64,000 nt of DNA from Anas platyrhynchos (Eukaryota > Chordata > Aves > Anseriformes > Anatidae), in assembly GCF_047663525.1 (NCBI RefSeq), contig NC_092621.1, positions 78,048,501-78,112,500 on the forward strand, in the 5' to 3' direction. This document shows, piece after piece, positions 1 to 16,100 of the stretch. A program made the translations under genes and the position numbers. The stretch's first letter is position 1. Every line of letters begins with the position of its first letter. The notes under the pieces were generated by a model, which was given only the letters and a program-made list of their open reading frames with translations, had not been told where the DNA came from and searched no databases.

Positions 1-499
1 AAATTTAAAAAATAAAAATAAAATTTAGTAAAACTTTGAGGGCTTGAAAATAATTTTATTGATTTATTTGAGATGTAAATACACCATGACCTAGCTAGGT
101 GAGCAGTTGTTTGAATGCTGACGTCAACACAAGGGAGTGGTGTAACGGGGTGGAATGCACTGACAGGAAAGGGAAAAGGAAATTATTCTTTTCAGTGGAA
201 GTCCACACTCACATTGTGTACACATTTATAGAGTGTAATACATTTTGAGTGTGTATATTTTCATATTAAAAATACGAGTGGAAGAAAACTGAACAAGATT
301 TACTTTTTTTACTAGTAGATTTTAAAAATCATAATTACAGTTTTATATTAGCAACAATCAAGGCATCACAAACAAACATTATTTCTGGGATGCATTCTTG
401 TTTTAAAACACATCAGTTTGTGTAAAGGTTTGTTTTTTTTTGAGCAAATTTGTTTTTCTGACCTCTCTACTTGTTTTTATCTAAGTCAAGCAGCATTAC
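1..499. other. Intron of CCDC125 running off the left edge
   Basis: AT-rich sequence downstream (on the minus strand) of the donor site at 499-498. The next CCDC125 exon, which should continue the coiled coil after a K-Q-E codon triplet, is not found here on either strand. I see no other gene or recognisable repeat. Confidence 0.6.
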
Positions 500-3400
500 C
501 TCTTGCTTGAGATGAAGAAGTTGTTTTCGAGTGACAGCTGCCATTTTAGCACAGGAACAAGGTTGCCCCCCGGAAGTATTGCAGGTGCAGGCTCCAAGAA
601 CTGCCAGCTTAAAATCCAAAACAAATCACCGGTTAAGTATCAATGTACACACCACAATGCAGGAGATGCCAAATGACTTAGCAAAAAACATTCTGAAGCT
701 ACAGAGGGAATGTAAGGGTCAGGGAAACCATGCTACAAAGATTCAGGCATGATTTCTTTTAACTCACAATGATGCATGTCAAGTGTATTTTTCAGCACTA
801 ATCTCATATCTGACACTAATGTACTTTTTGTGAATCTAAATATGCCCATTAGGTGTTCCAGTCTGAACTCACTGCTACAAAGGCAGCAAAGGAGATGGGC
901 TTTAAAAGTCTTCTGTTCAGTACTTATCTGCAAAGCAATGCTCAAGAAAATCAAGGTGAAACAGTAGTGTGCTCATACGTGAGAAGAGCCACAACTGAAT
1001 TCCAGTAAATCTGTGTCAATAAATCCCTGTAAACACTGCTCCCCTCCAGCTTTCACCTTGAAGCAGGTATCAAAGAAATAAAGTCTTACACTGTGCTCTT
1101 GCCAGCCTGAGCACTTTTGGAAAGGTTAATAAATGCATTGTATCCTAGAGCCTGCTTTTTATATTGTAAAGGAAGAAAGTTTAGAATGAAGATTTTTGCA
1201 CATCTTCGAACCAGCCATTTTGAAAAACACAGTTCGTACTTACTTCAAGACCAGTAATATCTGTGATGTCGCTTCTGTTCAAGGACATGTTTTCCTGAAC
1301 AACCTTCTGTTTGTTCACATCCAGCATTGCAAGAAATTCCAAGCACTGCTGATTCAGGACTATGAAATAAAGAAGGAAAATAATTGAAAAGTCTGCTGTT
1401 CTGATTTTCTTATTTTCATAGTTTAACTACAGCCAAATGAAGAAGTTTTATTGTATAAGCATCTGGGGAATACAATGAGACCATGTAGATGTACGAACTC
1501 AGATCCCACTTGTTTTTTCTTCTGTCTTTTCCTAGAGCTGATGAGCCATTTACAGAGATAACGGTCTCAAATATTACTTTTCCATTATGTGCTCGTCTTT
1601 CTTCCACTTACAACTAAGGCAGCAGATTTTTTTTTATTTTTTTTTATTTTTTTTTTTTAGAAAAACACACTGTTGGGAAAATAATGATCTGTTTCAGCCA
1701 TTTTAAAGGTTTTTGGAAACCAAAAATAAGGGAAAGGAGCTCGAGATGTGTGACCCAACCCCGCATGGGCATAGCATACAGTTTGGAAAACTCCATTATA
1801 AAGTTGACAAGCTGAATACCTCAAAGTTTTTGCTATAGGAATCTAGAGACATTAGAAGTGTGTATCTCCAGTAATGACTTTAATTGTAGCTGAAGCATTC
1901 TGTGGCTTTCCTGGCCTGTTGCTCCCTCCTTACAGATCATGAACAGGAACACAAGAGGTCGTTTCCCTCCACACCCACTGTGTCACCAAGCCAGTGAGAT
2001 AAGATGGGTCTGTTTCTTTCAGACCCAATCTACTTTTTATGCTACATCTACCCTGACTTTTCCTATCACTTAATATATTTTTTCCAGTTAAAGTGACAAT
2101 GTGACAAGAATAACAAACAGTATGTGTCTATTTAAAGAGATTTGCTGCATATCCACTATTACCAGTTGTCAGTAAAAAGAGACTTGTCCTGATGGAAAGC
2201 TTTATTCATAGTTAACTCCTGAATTATTCCAGAGCAACGATATAGTAAGAGGAACAGTGGCTGTTGGCTTACTTGCATTTTCAGACTTAAGAGTTTTAAC
2301 TTCCTCAGTTCTCAGTTTCAATGCTTCCTTAAGAGCTGCATTTTCACAATATATCCTGCAGAATTTAGAAAAAGGCTGTGTCATCTTTGAAATAAATATT
2401 AAAAAAAATTGGAAATTAAATGAAGAGAAAAAAAAAAAACATTAGCAGGTTAAAATATATCTACTATTTCTACAAATTAAAATTAGGATTACTGAAAAGA
2501 ATACAGGAAAAAAATGAAAACTGAAAATAGTTGAGTGTTCAGTTTGACAAGATATTACACATATATCATCACTTTCCTCGCTTGTAATTTTTTAAGGAAA
2601 AAAAATCGACTATTTTTCTGTAATAATATCTACCAATAATAAGTGGCATGTTGCTAGGTCTGAATCTGCTAGTCAGGGCCAGTAAACTACCTGAAATTAC
2701 CTTTAGCCAGCTTTCTGAAAAAAATAGGCAAGAATGACATTTTACATACCCAGCATTTTTTGATGGGAGATTCTCATTAAAAACTAATTAGCTCCCCTCT
2801 GCCTGGTCAAGCAGAGGAAAATAACTAAATATTCTTAACAATGCAAAGTACAGATTGCACAGGGGCTGGTGACCACAGCACACCTGAGGGACTCTGCGTA
2901 GGCTTGGTATGACTGGCACTGAACCCAGGCTAAGAAGTCAGGCTATGCCACACCGGCTTCTGCAGGGTCACTCCCAGTTATTCAGGCTGCAGTTGGCTCT
3001 GCAGGAGCAAGAGCAAGAATCTCTGCATTCATGAGGAGGTTTCTCTACAATCCAGATAACACACACTGTTCAAACAGGCTGACCTTTATAATAAAACCAC
3101 ACCCACAACCAATTTAATTGTGTCCGTGTGTGCTCAAGTGAAAGTTAAAAAAAAAAAAAAAGCAATAAAAAAAATCATTCACATGAAAGTACATCATGCC
3201 CCAAACTTCAGAGCTTAACAAGAGATGTGTTTAAGTACCATTAGAAACTCATAAAAATCATAATTACCATTAGAAACTCAATAAAATTTGTATTGTAAGC
3301 CTCTGAAACACTTGCTAGCAATCTCTTGCTTCCTTGAAAACAGGAAATTGTTATTGGACATACGACAATATGGCTTGGGTCTCAATTTTAGAAAGTAAAC

Positions 3401-6400
3401 TTCCTGTAATCTTAATACTCTTGCAAAGAACAGCTATACTTTTCAGCATTGCAAACTGAGAACATTCAACAGACATTTATAATGCATTTTGCCATTTTTC
3501 TATTCAACAGGATATGCTTCTGGGAAGTCTGAAATCCTAAATGTTATAGCAGTATACATTTTTTGGTGTATCTCTTCAGCTGCCAGTAAATGCAGCATAC
3601 TGTGACTTCATGTTTTTGTTTAAAGCTAAATAATAACTTGGAGTATTTCCTTCAAATAAAGAAAGGGAAATACACATTATTCTCATTCTAGTGTATCAGA
3701 TATCTGAAAATCTTTTTGCAGAGACTACAGTTCATGTCTTTGGCTCATAGCTTGCAGCTTTCTGAAGCTCAGTCTCTAGCTTCCAACCATTAACAGTAAT
3801 TTTGTTACTCACAGCTATCTCACACCTCTCGCTACTTTCCTGAGTCCACAAAGCCAAGTGGTTTTTCAGAAAGGATTTCTTGACATTGCAACTGTGTTAA
3901 GAGGTGAACAAGATACAAAATCTTAGCAAAACTCTTCTTACAAATTAATAGTTTTTTCTGTTTGTCTTTTCTTTGATTCTAAGTATGAAAGTTTTAAATA
4001 AAAAATTCCACTAAAATAATTATAACTCTGATGTCTAGAGGTCAGACATACTATATGAACATTAAATAAGTGAGGCTGCTGGTCACTTTTTCAATGTCTG
4101 TTATTGCATTATTAGTTTAGTGCCTCTGAAGTGGTCTAGACTCCTCTGGCTTCTTCTGCTTGCCTGTCTATACCTTCAGTCCACCCAGAATAATTCTTAC
4201 TTAAACAAAGAACCAGTTGATCTGCCTCTCTCAAAAGCATTAAATTTTACCTGCACTTAGGCTCATACCTACAACACAAGAAAGTAAAACAATGATTAAC
4301 CAGCAAACGATATTTCCACAAGCAAGCACATACCATTATTTTCCATGCCTCATTTACACTTAAAGTAAATAGAGACAGTCTGGTTCCTGCTAGCTAACAT
4401 AATAAAGTAAAAGGATGAAAATGAAAACTGAATCTAGCAAAGCCAGCCATCTAAAGAATTGAGGCTTATTAATTTTAGTAGTTTTAACTTTGAAAAATAT
4501 TTTTAAATTAATTAAAATAGTATATTTTAACTATTGAAAAATACAAATCTGACTAATATGAAAATTAAATTCATCTTCCCAAATTGTGAAGGAAATTTTG
4601 AAAGAAAAAACAACAAACAAAACAAACAAACAAAACAAAACAAACAAACAAACCCACCACCAGGACCAGATGACCTGATGAAGCAAACTTGGAACGAGAT
4701 GAAGATAACATATAGCATAAAATGTGGTTTAAAAAAAAAAAAATAGAAAGAAAAAAGAAACACAGCATAAGTTAAATACCTGTCATATTTTTCTGTCCAC
4801 GTATCTTCTATGTTTTTAAATCTATCCTGATCAAATTCAATTTCCCATTGCAAAATATTTATTTCCTGTAGAGACAAAACAAACCAGCAGAAGTTCATTA
4901 TAATCCTCAGAATGGAAGGAAGAAATGGAACAGCTGGTGCTGTGTTTGGCACTGACAGAGACTAAGGTGACCAACAGTAACTACAATCTATGTCTTTTAA
5001 AATAAATTTGGCAGCAGACAACAATGAGTTTCTGCGTCACTAACCTATTTGTTCCAGACCACGCTGAACGCGCTAATGCTTGTACTGCGTTATGACAAAA
5101 GCAAACCCATGCTGTCCTGTTTCCCTCTTCCATTACTGTTCTGTGGAAAGGCCACATAGAAAGAGAAATAGAACCCCGTTTAATGAAGTAGCTCAAAGCG
5201 TTCCTCCTCCTCATCTTCCCAATTAAAACAGGGTATTCATTTCTTAGACTTGTTTGGAAGATCAAGGTTAACTCAGAAATAATACAACTCAGTACCAACA
5301 ACTGTGAATCTCACAACACGGACCAATTGAAAACACAAACATAATTCCAGTATCTCACAGTTATTATTTGTACACAGTGTAACTGGAAAACATCTAGATC
5401 AAGAGTGATACATTAGCATTTTCCTTTTCCACTTAAAAATAGAATAGTTGGGGAAAAAAAAATGAGCTAATGGCAGATTGCTATAGATTTAAATAAACAG
5501 TATGACCACCCCTTATTAATAGTGATGAACTTCTATGATATTGTGCCAGTTTAAAGAAAACCTGCACCCTTACCTTTTCTAAAGTTCTCTTTTCTTCCTC
5601 AGTTTTTTGAAGCATTGCTTTTGTATGACTAGTGGCTTTATTAAATACTGCCTAAAAAAATAAAAAGTTTTTTTATTTTAGTCACGACTAACTTTATTAT
5701 AGTCACAACTGTCAAATACTATAATTAAATAAGGCCCAATATTCAGTTGTACATCAATACAAGTCCATGCTCTTGGTTAACCAGGAGTGTGTTGAATTTC
5801 AAACATTAGCAATTACCTTGTAAGTCCCCATGGGCTCTAATTTTAAGATACTAAATAGCTACAGAGCATAACAAACTTGTGTTTCAATCCCCTAGGCTCT
5901 TACTGGAAAATAGCACATGACTCAGAAAGAGATCATGTCTGCAAGGACTGTCCACAAAATCAACTCTCAGAAAATTTGGTTACAACATACCTATACCTTG
6001 ATCTAGGTTTGACTGATTACAAATGTCTGAGGGTAGAACATGCAGAACTATAAATGGATTATGCAAGTATGCAGTTGATTTCAACACCATGCATCGTGAC
6101 AGTGAATAAAATATAACAATCCTGGAATCCTCAAGGATAAGTTACTGAGAATTTGCTACAGCAGTAAAGTCTTCTTAAGTAACTGTGATGATTTCATGCA
6201 GAAAAAGTAGTCAATTGTAAGGGCCTAGTCTGTACAGACTTGCAGTCTCAACGTTTTTAAAGTATTGCCCTAGGAAGACCTTAAGTTTTGTGGGGTTTAA
6301 TGAAGAGAGGCAGAAAGATTTATTTATTTATTTATTTTTCCTTTACTACAAGGTAAGCAGAAAATTTCTGAACAGCTCCTACCATGCTCTGCAGAATTCT

Positions 6401-9400
6401 TAGGGCTTCTTCTTTTCCTTCAAGCTGTCTTTGAGAAGCTTCAAGCTCAACTTTCAAAATTTCAACTTCCTGAAGCAAAATAAAACAGGCACACTGGGTA
6501 AAAGCCAAGATAATCCTGTTAAAAACTCAAGTATAACAGCAATGTAAATTTGCCTTCCCTCCAAAAAAAACTCTCCTCTTGTTTTTATCCTCTTAGATTC
6601 TTTTCTAATAGCTTGCTTGTGATGAAATGTTAACAGCACGTGCTAGTGCAAAATCCTTAAAGAAGAATACTTGCGATTTTTCGTTCTGTTCTCTTCCAGT
6701 GTATTCAGGAAAACAAAACAAACCACTAAATATTGCAGTTCTACCTTGCTAAAGAAGTTGTATATACTAACATAGGCCTAGAGCATTTACATTAAGTGAG
6801 CAAACAGAATAAATTTCTTTATACATGCAGCAGAAGGAAAATATACTATAAACATTAACAGCACTACTATAAACATTAACAGCACTTAGGACTTATTATA
6901 TATTTATAATATGACGTATTATAAAATATTATACAAAATATCTGTACTCTATAGAATGGATATCATATCAGGACTATCTGTTACATTACCTGCCCAAAAC
7001 AAAAGAACAACAAAAATGAGATAGATTCCTGATCCAGTCATGCCTTTAAGCAACATTCCTCCCTTTAGAAGAAGGCGGTTTTTCAGTTTTCAAGAGATCA
7101 AAGAAAATTCACTACTTCATATAGCGATTTTTGCTTAACCTCTACGTAGGTCCCTTGATCTGTGGCTATCCAAAACATCTTTCATAGGTCTTCCAGTATC
7201 TCACCAGTTGATACTGGGTTTGTATCTGTTATCCGTGCCAATTTATTACCTTCATTGTATTGAAAATTAGTAAGGTTCCTGGACATTTTAAGTTGCTCTG
7301 CAGTAAAAGTTCTTTGTAGGACAGCTTAAAGACAGCTTAAAAGTGCCATATCATGAGGTATTTTGAGGTGAAAGAATACAGTAAAGGTGAAGTATATGTT
7401 TTTACAGCTGAGATCACTCTGGTATTTCTGTCTGTACTGATGCCAACACAATTATCTGCAGTAAAATTAAAAACATAGGCGTTGACTACCTTTTGGTAAA
7501 AATGTATATTAAAAAGCCAAAGACTATTCAGTTTACTCTCCAGATTTTCAGACGCAAACCTCAATAAAAAGGGAAAACTGCTAGAAAAGGAACACAATTC
7601 TTCTAATATTCTCTACACCTTTAAAAACACTTTTTCCCCCTAAAAATCCGGAGTATAAACTGCATCACACACTACGATTCCCTAGCATAAAATTGAATTA
7701 GGCTTCCAAGTAGTACATGAGTTTCAAGAACCCAATTCCATTCAAGATTCTGACCATGCAAACATCTGCCAAAGTAACACTGTGCTTTACTTCGATACAT
7801 TAAAATGAAATGCAGATTTCAAGAACAGCATACCTGGCAGTGTTACTAACCTCTAGAGCTTCTCGAAGTTGTTGCTTCAGTTCTTCATTTGACATTTCAG
7901 TACTGGATTCTGTTAGATTGATAGGAGATACCAGAATATGAGATACTAAAACAGTTACAAAAGAAAACATGAGAATTTACTTTAACCGGAAAGCAGGAAA
8001 CATGCAGAGATGATTTTCATATTTTTTTTTCCTCCTGGAGCTAATAAGCAGATCTAAGAAATACATAAATCCTAAACTCAAACATTGTTCCACGGTTAAA
8101 GAAGCTAAATGGGAAAAAAAATCTAAAATAAGGTCGACTTCAAGGTTAAAATTTCCAGTTAGTAATAAAAACAAACTTGTGATCTCTACTCCCAAAATAA
8201 TTTAATTTTTTAGATTCCTTTTAAATTGCAATTTTTCTTCAGCTGCACCTGACACTACAGTAGCTAGTGCAATTCAGAAGTCAGGCCAATGTTTAAGACA
8301 CTGAGATGAAGTACAGTGGTGTACTCTGCAGGATTCAGTGTTTGTCTAGACTAGTGGTTCCTATCGGCACCATTTTTCCTTAAACTGAGCAGCACAGAAC
8401 TATATTAACATGCAGCCTCCTGCTAAATCCAAGTCACGTTCATGTGGGATTTAGTCGTGCTTTCATGGGTAGCGCTGTGTGGATGATCTAGGTGAACAAC
8501 CTAGGTCCAAGACAGCAGGAGCACTGGCAGGAGTACAGTGAGACCAACTGGAACTATGTTGCTCTTGTAACATCTCACTGACACTGCTAAAACCTACAGA
8601 GAATAAAACTACATGGCTTAGTTTACTGCAGTGTGTAGACAAGATAATGTGGACTTGCTGTGAAGAAGAGAAATAAGGAAGTGTTATGGAAATACTTCAG
8701 TCAAAGCACTAAAAATGCAAAGCAGAGAAGCTAAAGTGTAAAGAACATCACTGCCTGTACCTGATTTTATTTAAAGCAGCATTTCTTCACACGAAAAAAT
8801 GAATGCCAACACTGAGATAGCAGAGATGTACAGAAACTTCTTAACCTTAAAACTATGCCAGTTCATAAATTTCAACTAAATAACAAACAGGACTTTGAAT
8901 ATTTAGCCCTAATCTTTGGATGCAGTCTCTGGAAAGATACATTCATATCAGAAATCCAAACAAATCCATTAAGTTTAATATACTTACATATACATATATA
9001 TATGTATAATGGATATACATACATATACATACATATATATGTATATTAAATCTAATAATAATATATATACACACACACTCATATATATATGTGTGTAGAG
9101 AAGAATGAAGCTGCTCTTTACCACAGGATGTCACTTTCAAAGGCAAAACTAAATACCAGGAAGGGTTGTTTCACACTAAGTAGGACCACAGCCCAAGTGG
9201 CTGGAAGGCCATTTTGGGAGGAAGAGCTTGGGGCAGAGATGACTTCGCTGCCTTGGTTACACCGAGTATCTCCTCCGTGCCCTGTTCACGGCCCTGAGAG
9301 GACAAGACTCGAGGGCCACGCAGTGGCAGACCCCAGGAGGCACGTGCTGAACATGTGCCTGGCATCCTCTGCAGCTTCAGAGGGTTTTGGCAAACAGTTC

Positions 9401-9769
9401 ACACTAAATTTGAAGATGCCTCATGAAGCAGCTCAGCTGCCCTGAATTGCCAATGTGCATAATTTCCTCAGGGTGAATAATCAACTCCAAATTAGCCTTA
9501 CCGGAGCTCTTTTGTCGGGTCAAACTAGTAACAGGGGTTTTGGATGATCCGTCATAAACGCTGTTCCGCTTGGAGCAGGGAAAAGCAGCTTCATTTTCTT
9601 CCACTCTCTTCGTTGACAGGAAACTTCTGCAAGCCTTTCCAGACCCCTTCCTGGATCTGGACGGATAGCTTTGTGCGTCCTCCTCTTCGTATGCAGCAGC
9701 TCCAGGTCTTCTCCCCAGCCCGTTTCCCAAGTCTCCACATGCCATGTCATCCTCTTCTGCTTCCTCCAT
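500..9769 (-). CDS. CCDC125: CCDC125, coiled-coil domain protein 125 (3' part outside window)
   Basis: Eight coding exons on the minus strand: 9769-9502, 7945-7851, 6469-6383, 5651-5574, 4865-4780, 2355-2273, 1359-1244 and 607-500. All have GT-AG borders and join in one frame of 307 codons; human CCDC125 has about 511 residues, so roughly the N-terminal 60% is present. It matches human at EEDDM..GDLG near the N terminus, [49 protein letters not shown] and a Cys-rich stretch (LAVLGACTC) followed by CAKMAA. Residues from about 110 on are heptad-rich coiled coil. The protein is known mainly as a cytoplasmic regulator of cell motility; the biochemical role is not evident from sequence. The start chosen is the first in-frame ATG of the exon, whose acceptor is at 9862-9863; human has about 17 more residues, so an upstream coding exon is possible. 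It lies tail-to-head with AK6, as in human. Confidence 0.9.
4602..4653. repeat. (AAAC)n simple repeat
   Basis: Imperfect tandem AAAC/AAACA units lie in a CCDC125 intron. On the minus strand they make a spurious F/V/C-rich ORF that reads through into the exon at 4865-4780. Confidence 0.85.
8983..9095. repeat. AT-rich (ATACAT/ATATGT)n microsatellite
   Basis: Alternating purine-pyrimidine tract built from ATATATGT, ATACAT and CACACA units in a CCDC125 intron, rich in short palindromes. Such tracts are typically length-polymorphic. Confidence 0.85.
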
Positions 9770-10350
9770 CTTCCCTTCCCCCTGCTTTGTTCGCTTTCTC
9801 CCCCTTTTAACCGGGCGTGCCCGCGTGGACAGCGCCCCTTCCCCGCCAGCAGGTAACCCACCTGGAGAAACAAAACCAGCCCCGTCATTAAAGAAAAAAA
9901 AACACCACCAAAATGAGAAAAAACCCAAAGCTTTCAGCATGTGGCTGCTCCCCGATACCTGTCCCGCCTCCCTGGTGCTGCAGAAGGCGGCCAGCCCCCC
10001 CAAATTTCCCCCAGATCCCCCTTGCTCTGCTCGCTGTCGGCACCGTGCTCCCGGGCACGGCTCGGCACGGCCCCGGTGTCCGTGTAGGGCAGGGCAGGGC
10101 TGGCTGCGGCTCCTCCCGTGTTTTCCTGCTCTGCACACAGCCACCCTCACACGCAAAGCAGGTTTTGGGAACAGTTTCGAGTTCACCCAGCTTCGCGCCT
10201 TCGTTTATTTTTTCCATCCATGCCCTCACCCTGAAAAGTGCTGCTCAAAAGGAGGTGTTTTTTTCCCCCAGTGTTTGGTCCCGATCCAGCCAGGAAGCTC
10301 CAGATTTCTCCTACCAATTCCACTCATGGTCCTGGTGCACGCAGGTTGAT
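9770..10350 (-). promoter_or_regulatory. CpG-rich 5' region of CCDC125
   Basis: GC content and CpG density rise sharply compared with the flanking AT-rich introns. The exon holding the CCDC125 start has a convincing acceptor (pyrimidine tract ending in CAG at 9864-9862), so at least one untranslated exon and the promoter should lie in this block. No TATA box was identified. Long overlapping ORFs on both strands here reflect the GC composition. Confidence 0.55.
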
Positions 10351-11142
10351 TTGCTGAAGTGCTAACAGCACCTGAAGATGATCTGCAGAAAGACTTCCGT
10401 CCCTTCTCAAACACTCCTGTCAGTCTCACCAAACTTTGATTAAAAAGATAGGATCTAAAACACGTAACAACAACACTCTTTACCAGGAATCAGTTTTACT
10501 GTTCAAGCTCACGGATATAAAAAGTTTATTTATCACTGGGACAGGCGACAGAGAATGCTGAGACAAAAAGGAAAAAGCAAGCCTGCAGCTTGCTTTTCTT
10601 CACTACTGCAGGGACAGCCAACATTTCTTTACATCGTGAATAATTCCATTTATATACAGCTCTTTTAGCAAGGTCACAACTCTTCCCTCAAAAAATGAAG
10701 CACTGTCCTTAAAATCTATCACCTCTCACCCTACATTAGCCTGCACACAGTCGAGTATATATAGTGGAGCTTAGCAGTTCGAAGTTTGGCAATTCAGAAA
10801 CTGATTGTTGTTCAGGACACTGACTGATCTACCCGTTGGAAATTGAATGCTCCTTAATTTTAAGGATTTTACAGTTTTCTTAGTGGGGAAAAAAAAAAAA
10901 AAAAAAAAAAGCTAGGTTTCAGTTTTGTTCCTCCTACTAAAGGCAACTGCGTCGTTATCCTCTTTACACTCTGCTCAATTTTTACTCTGGTGTCAGTTCT
11001 TCTATGTGCCTCTCCCACACGGCTTCACAGGCAGTTCCAAAGCCTTACAGCTTGGCTATTTGGATGCTTTTTCTAATTTCCAACCATGTCAAACTACAAT
11101 TAAATTAATTTTAATTAACCATACAAGAATTAAAAAATGACA
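10351..11142. other. Intergenic stretch between CCDC125 and AK6
   Basis: No gene recognised. It contains a pure A run of about 20 at 10890-10910 and otherwise unremarkable AT-rich sequence. Confidence 0.5.
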
Positions 11143-11148
11143 TTTATT
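11143..11148 (-). promoter_or_regulatory. AK6 polyadenylation signal
   Basis: Minus-strand AATAAA lies 46 bp past the AK6 stop codon, which implies a very short 3' UTR with cleavage around 11120-11130. Confidence 0.7.
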
Positions 11149-11193
11149 AAACTTCCCAGGAAGAGACCAGCAGAGTTACTTTTTCAGCAAATG

Positions 11194-13186
<1,993 letters not shown>

Positions 13187-16100
13187 ATGTCCCGGAGCCC
13201 CGCGGGGAGGCAGCCGGAGGTAGGCACCGGGACCGGCCCCGGGGTGAGGGGGACGCGGGCGGCCATGAGCCTGCCCCTCCTCGGGGGCCGGGGGGGGGGG
13301 GGCTGTCGCGGCGCCTCCATTCGTGTTTTTTTGAGAGGCTCCTGTTAATTTTTTTTTTACTTTTCAGAGAGTTCTGGGTCTTGAGTGTGTATTTGTGTAT
13401 CTGATTTCCCGGGGAAGTCGCCTAAACTCGTAAAAAAATTGTGCTCTGAGAGCGCGTCCTGCCAGCAAGCGGCGTGTGGGGCCCTTGGCTGTGCTCCTCT
13501 GGCAACACGCAGGTGGCCTCAGAGGGAGCTTAGGGCCTGCGAGCTTGGACACCGGCCCTGCAGGGTGTTCCTCAGGTGCAAAAGTAAATTGTGTTAAAAA
13601 AATAAACCACGAACAGCGGTTTCTTTACGTGTCGCTGTCTGGCTCGTGATGCACGGCACGGCCGCTGACCCGAGATCAGTCCATCAGTCCGTATGGCCTC
13701 GTGTGGAAGATGAACACCAATACCTGATTATATCATGCTCTTCACATCGATTTTCTGTTATATATTTCTAGTTTTTGAAGAAAAGCTGCCTTGTAAATGG
13801 GGGAAAAAGTCTTTACAATGGAAGAGACAACACAAACTTGATCTTAATGTGAAGGCTGTTGATAAGCTTATGCTGCTTTTCCATTCTTACTTCTGTTTTA
13901 ACTTTACTGTTTTTTTTTTTTTTTTTTTTTTTGTTTGTTTGTTTGTTTGTTTGTTTTTAATTTAAATGTGTTTTAGCAGAGATCTCAGCTTGTTCTGGTT
14001 TGCCAGTTTGCTGCAAAATCCTCTGGCACAAGGTGTAAATATTAACTTTATTCTTTGGCCCTTAAGAAGCCTGTAATTGATACAGTCCAAGCAGAGTAAG
14101 TGCCAGCATTTGTTGCTAGCTGGCATTTTTAATATCCTCTCAATGTTAATGAAATTCTTTTGCATCTACAAGGTATTTTTTTTATACATACCTGGAAGAA
14201 ATCTCAAATTTTCTGGAGACAGTTGTGCCCAATTAAAGGAAGACAATGCCACAATAATAACTTTTTTAAATTATTTTTTTATTTTACCAGGTAAAAGGTT
14301 GGTTGGCAGATTCATTTGATGACTTCTTTGGAAACACAGCTGTTTCTTCTAGCACAGTTTCTGCAAAGCTGCCTAGAAGCAACTCTGGAAGAAATTGTCA
14401 GCAGAACAAAGACCCGTCTTCAGTGCCGGCACGTAGCAAAAGCAAAGTTCTGCCCAAAAAAAGAACAAAGTCATCTTCAGTAGACCTGCCTGGCAACGAG
14501 TGCAGACAAAATCAGAGCCAGTCTCAAGATGAGCCATGGGTAGATAAATACAAACCTGAAACTCAGGTGTGAGAGTTATTCTAAGTACTAAAATAATAGT
14601 AATGTTACACTGTAATGTATCGTGCTCATCTTTCTAATCCAACTTGCTTGGGTCCTAAATGTGTTGTATTTTATTAGGGCAGTAAAGTACTGTTTGATTT
14701 ATCTACTCTCTGTATTCAAGGTTTTAATGAACTACTTATCTGTAGAAGATGCGTTTCTTAGCGAGCCTCCTGAGGATACAAAGGTGCTGATGAGATGTTC
14801 TTTCTTGTCCATCAACTTCTAAACTTTTGAATGTGTTGTCAAATTTTAGCCAAATCTGTCAGCCACGAGTACTTGAAAAATCCACAGCTAGGGGAAGGAT
14901 AAAGAACTAAGTGTAGTACTTGTATTTTATGTTGAATTTTTTAATAGTTCATCTCTGGAGAGGAAGACTAGAATGCGAGTAAGTTGCACAAAATCTGCAG
15001 AAATCCCCCAAATATATGCAGGTTTAGAGTGAGTAAGGCCTAAAAACTATCAGCTCTAGCAATAGCAATAAAGCATACTACCATGAAGGAGTATAGTGCT
15101 ATTACTTTAGGAATAATAAATTATTCATTATTTCCATACTGCTGGCAATGGAAAATTGGTTGTTTGAGGAAAGAAGCTCCAATGATCGTCTTTCTGTTAC
15201 TTCTGTAATAGCATAAACACAAGTAACTGGAATATACGTATGTTATTGTTCTAGTCTGTATGTATTCTGTTCTTGAATCCCATCATTACAGTTGTAGAAG
15301 ACAGGATGCACATATATATGTGTTTCATATGTTTTCATCTTGTTTCAGAATGACCTTGCTGTGCAAAAGAAGAAAATTGAAGAAGTTGAAACCTGGTTAA
15401 AAACACATGCGTTTCAGAGGCCACCAAAGCAGGTAATTTTGCTAAAAATTAGCAGCCGGAAGTACAAAATTGTCCAAACAAGCTGGATTCAACGTTCTTT
15501 TAATTTCAGGGGATAAAAAAAAAAAAAGAGCAAAATAAAAACCAGAACAAACTCTACTTTTAGATAGTGTTTATATCGCTCTATAAGAAATCTCTTAAAA
15601 ACATAGGTTAGAGTTTTTACATTAGTTTAGGTCTTACACTGCTAAGGGAAGCAGAGATTAATTATATTTTTTTTCCAGCAGCATTATTTTGTAGCATCCA
15701 GTCAAGTCATACCTGTTTGGTTTGTGCTTATAACTGTGTTTTGTCACCAAAAGACTAATTTTACATAGCATGGCAAATTTCCAGTTACAGTGACTGGAAA
15801 TATAGGAGGGTATTTTTAATTTCTTGATTGATAAGAGGCATTCTTACTCTGATGCATCATTTAGTAGTCCCGACTAGTGCTTTCCAGACCTGATTCTCCT
15901 GTATGTATTATGTTGGTGTGCAGTTAAGCAAGCAGATTCCTTTGAAAAATCTGGGAGCATGCCAGCATGCCTTCCTGAGTTCTGTTCCAGCTGTTTCAGA
16001 GTAGCCAACAGGTAAATCAGTAACACAAAATACTTACCTATGTTTTAATTTGTAAAAGAGAATCAGTACTGTAGAAAATGTAGAACTCTTCTTCAGCCAA

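Larger units (their letters stand above)
2356..9501. other. CCDC125 introns without further genes
   Basis: The longer introns (2356-4779, 4866-5573, 5652-6382, 6470-7850 and 7946-9501, plus 608-1243 and 1360-2272) are AT-rich. They contain simple repeats and small direct duplications, for example a roughly 20-bp unit repeated twice at 6845-6886 and another at 3237-3293. ORFs of 60-140 codons occur, but they lack splice or family support. No CR1 copy was recognised here. Confidence 0.55.

Noticed and set aside
4981-5301. 106-codon minus-strand ORF in a CCDC125 intron
   Set aside because: No resemblance to any known protein, and it sits in an intron between well-supported exons without splice signals at its ends.
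9404-10365. Long overlapping ORFs on both strands at the CCDC125 5' end
   Set aside because: They are compositional by-products of a GC-rich CpG block. Only the minus-strand frame with EEDDM..GDLG has homologous support.
14303-14572. Apparent start of RAD17 at MADSFDDFF in exon 2
   Set aside because: The first codon of that frame is TTG, not ATG. Exon 2 has a clean acceptor at 14289-14290 and joins in phase with an ATG-containing exon 1 at 13187-13219.
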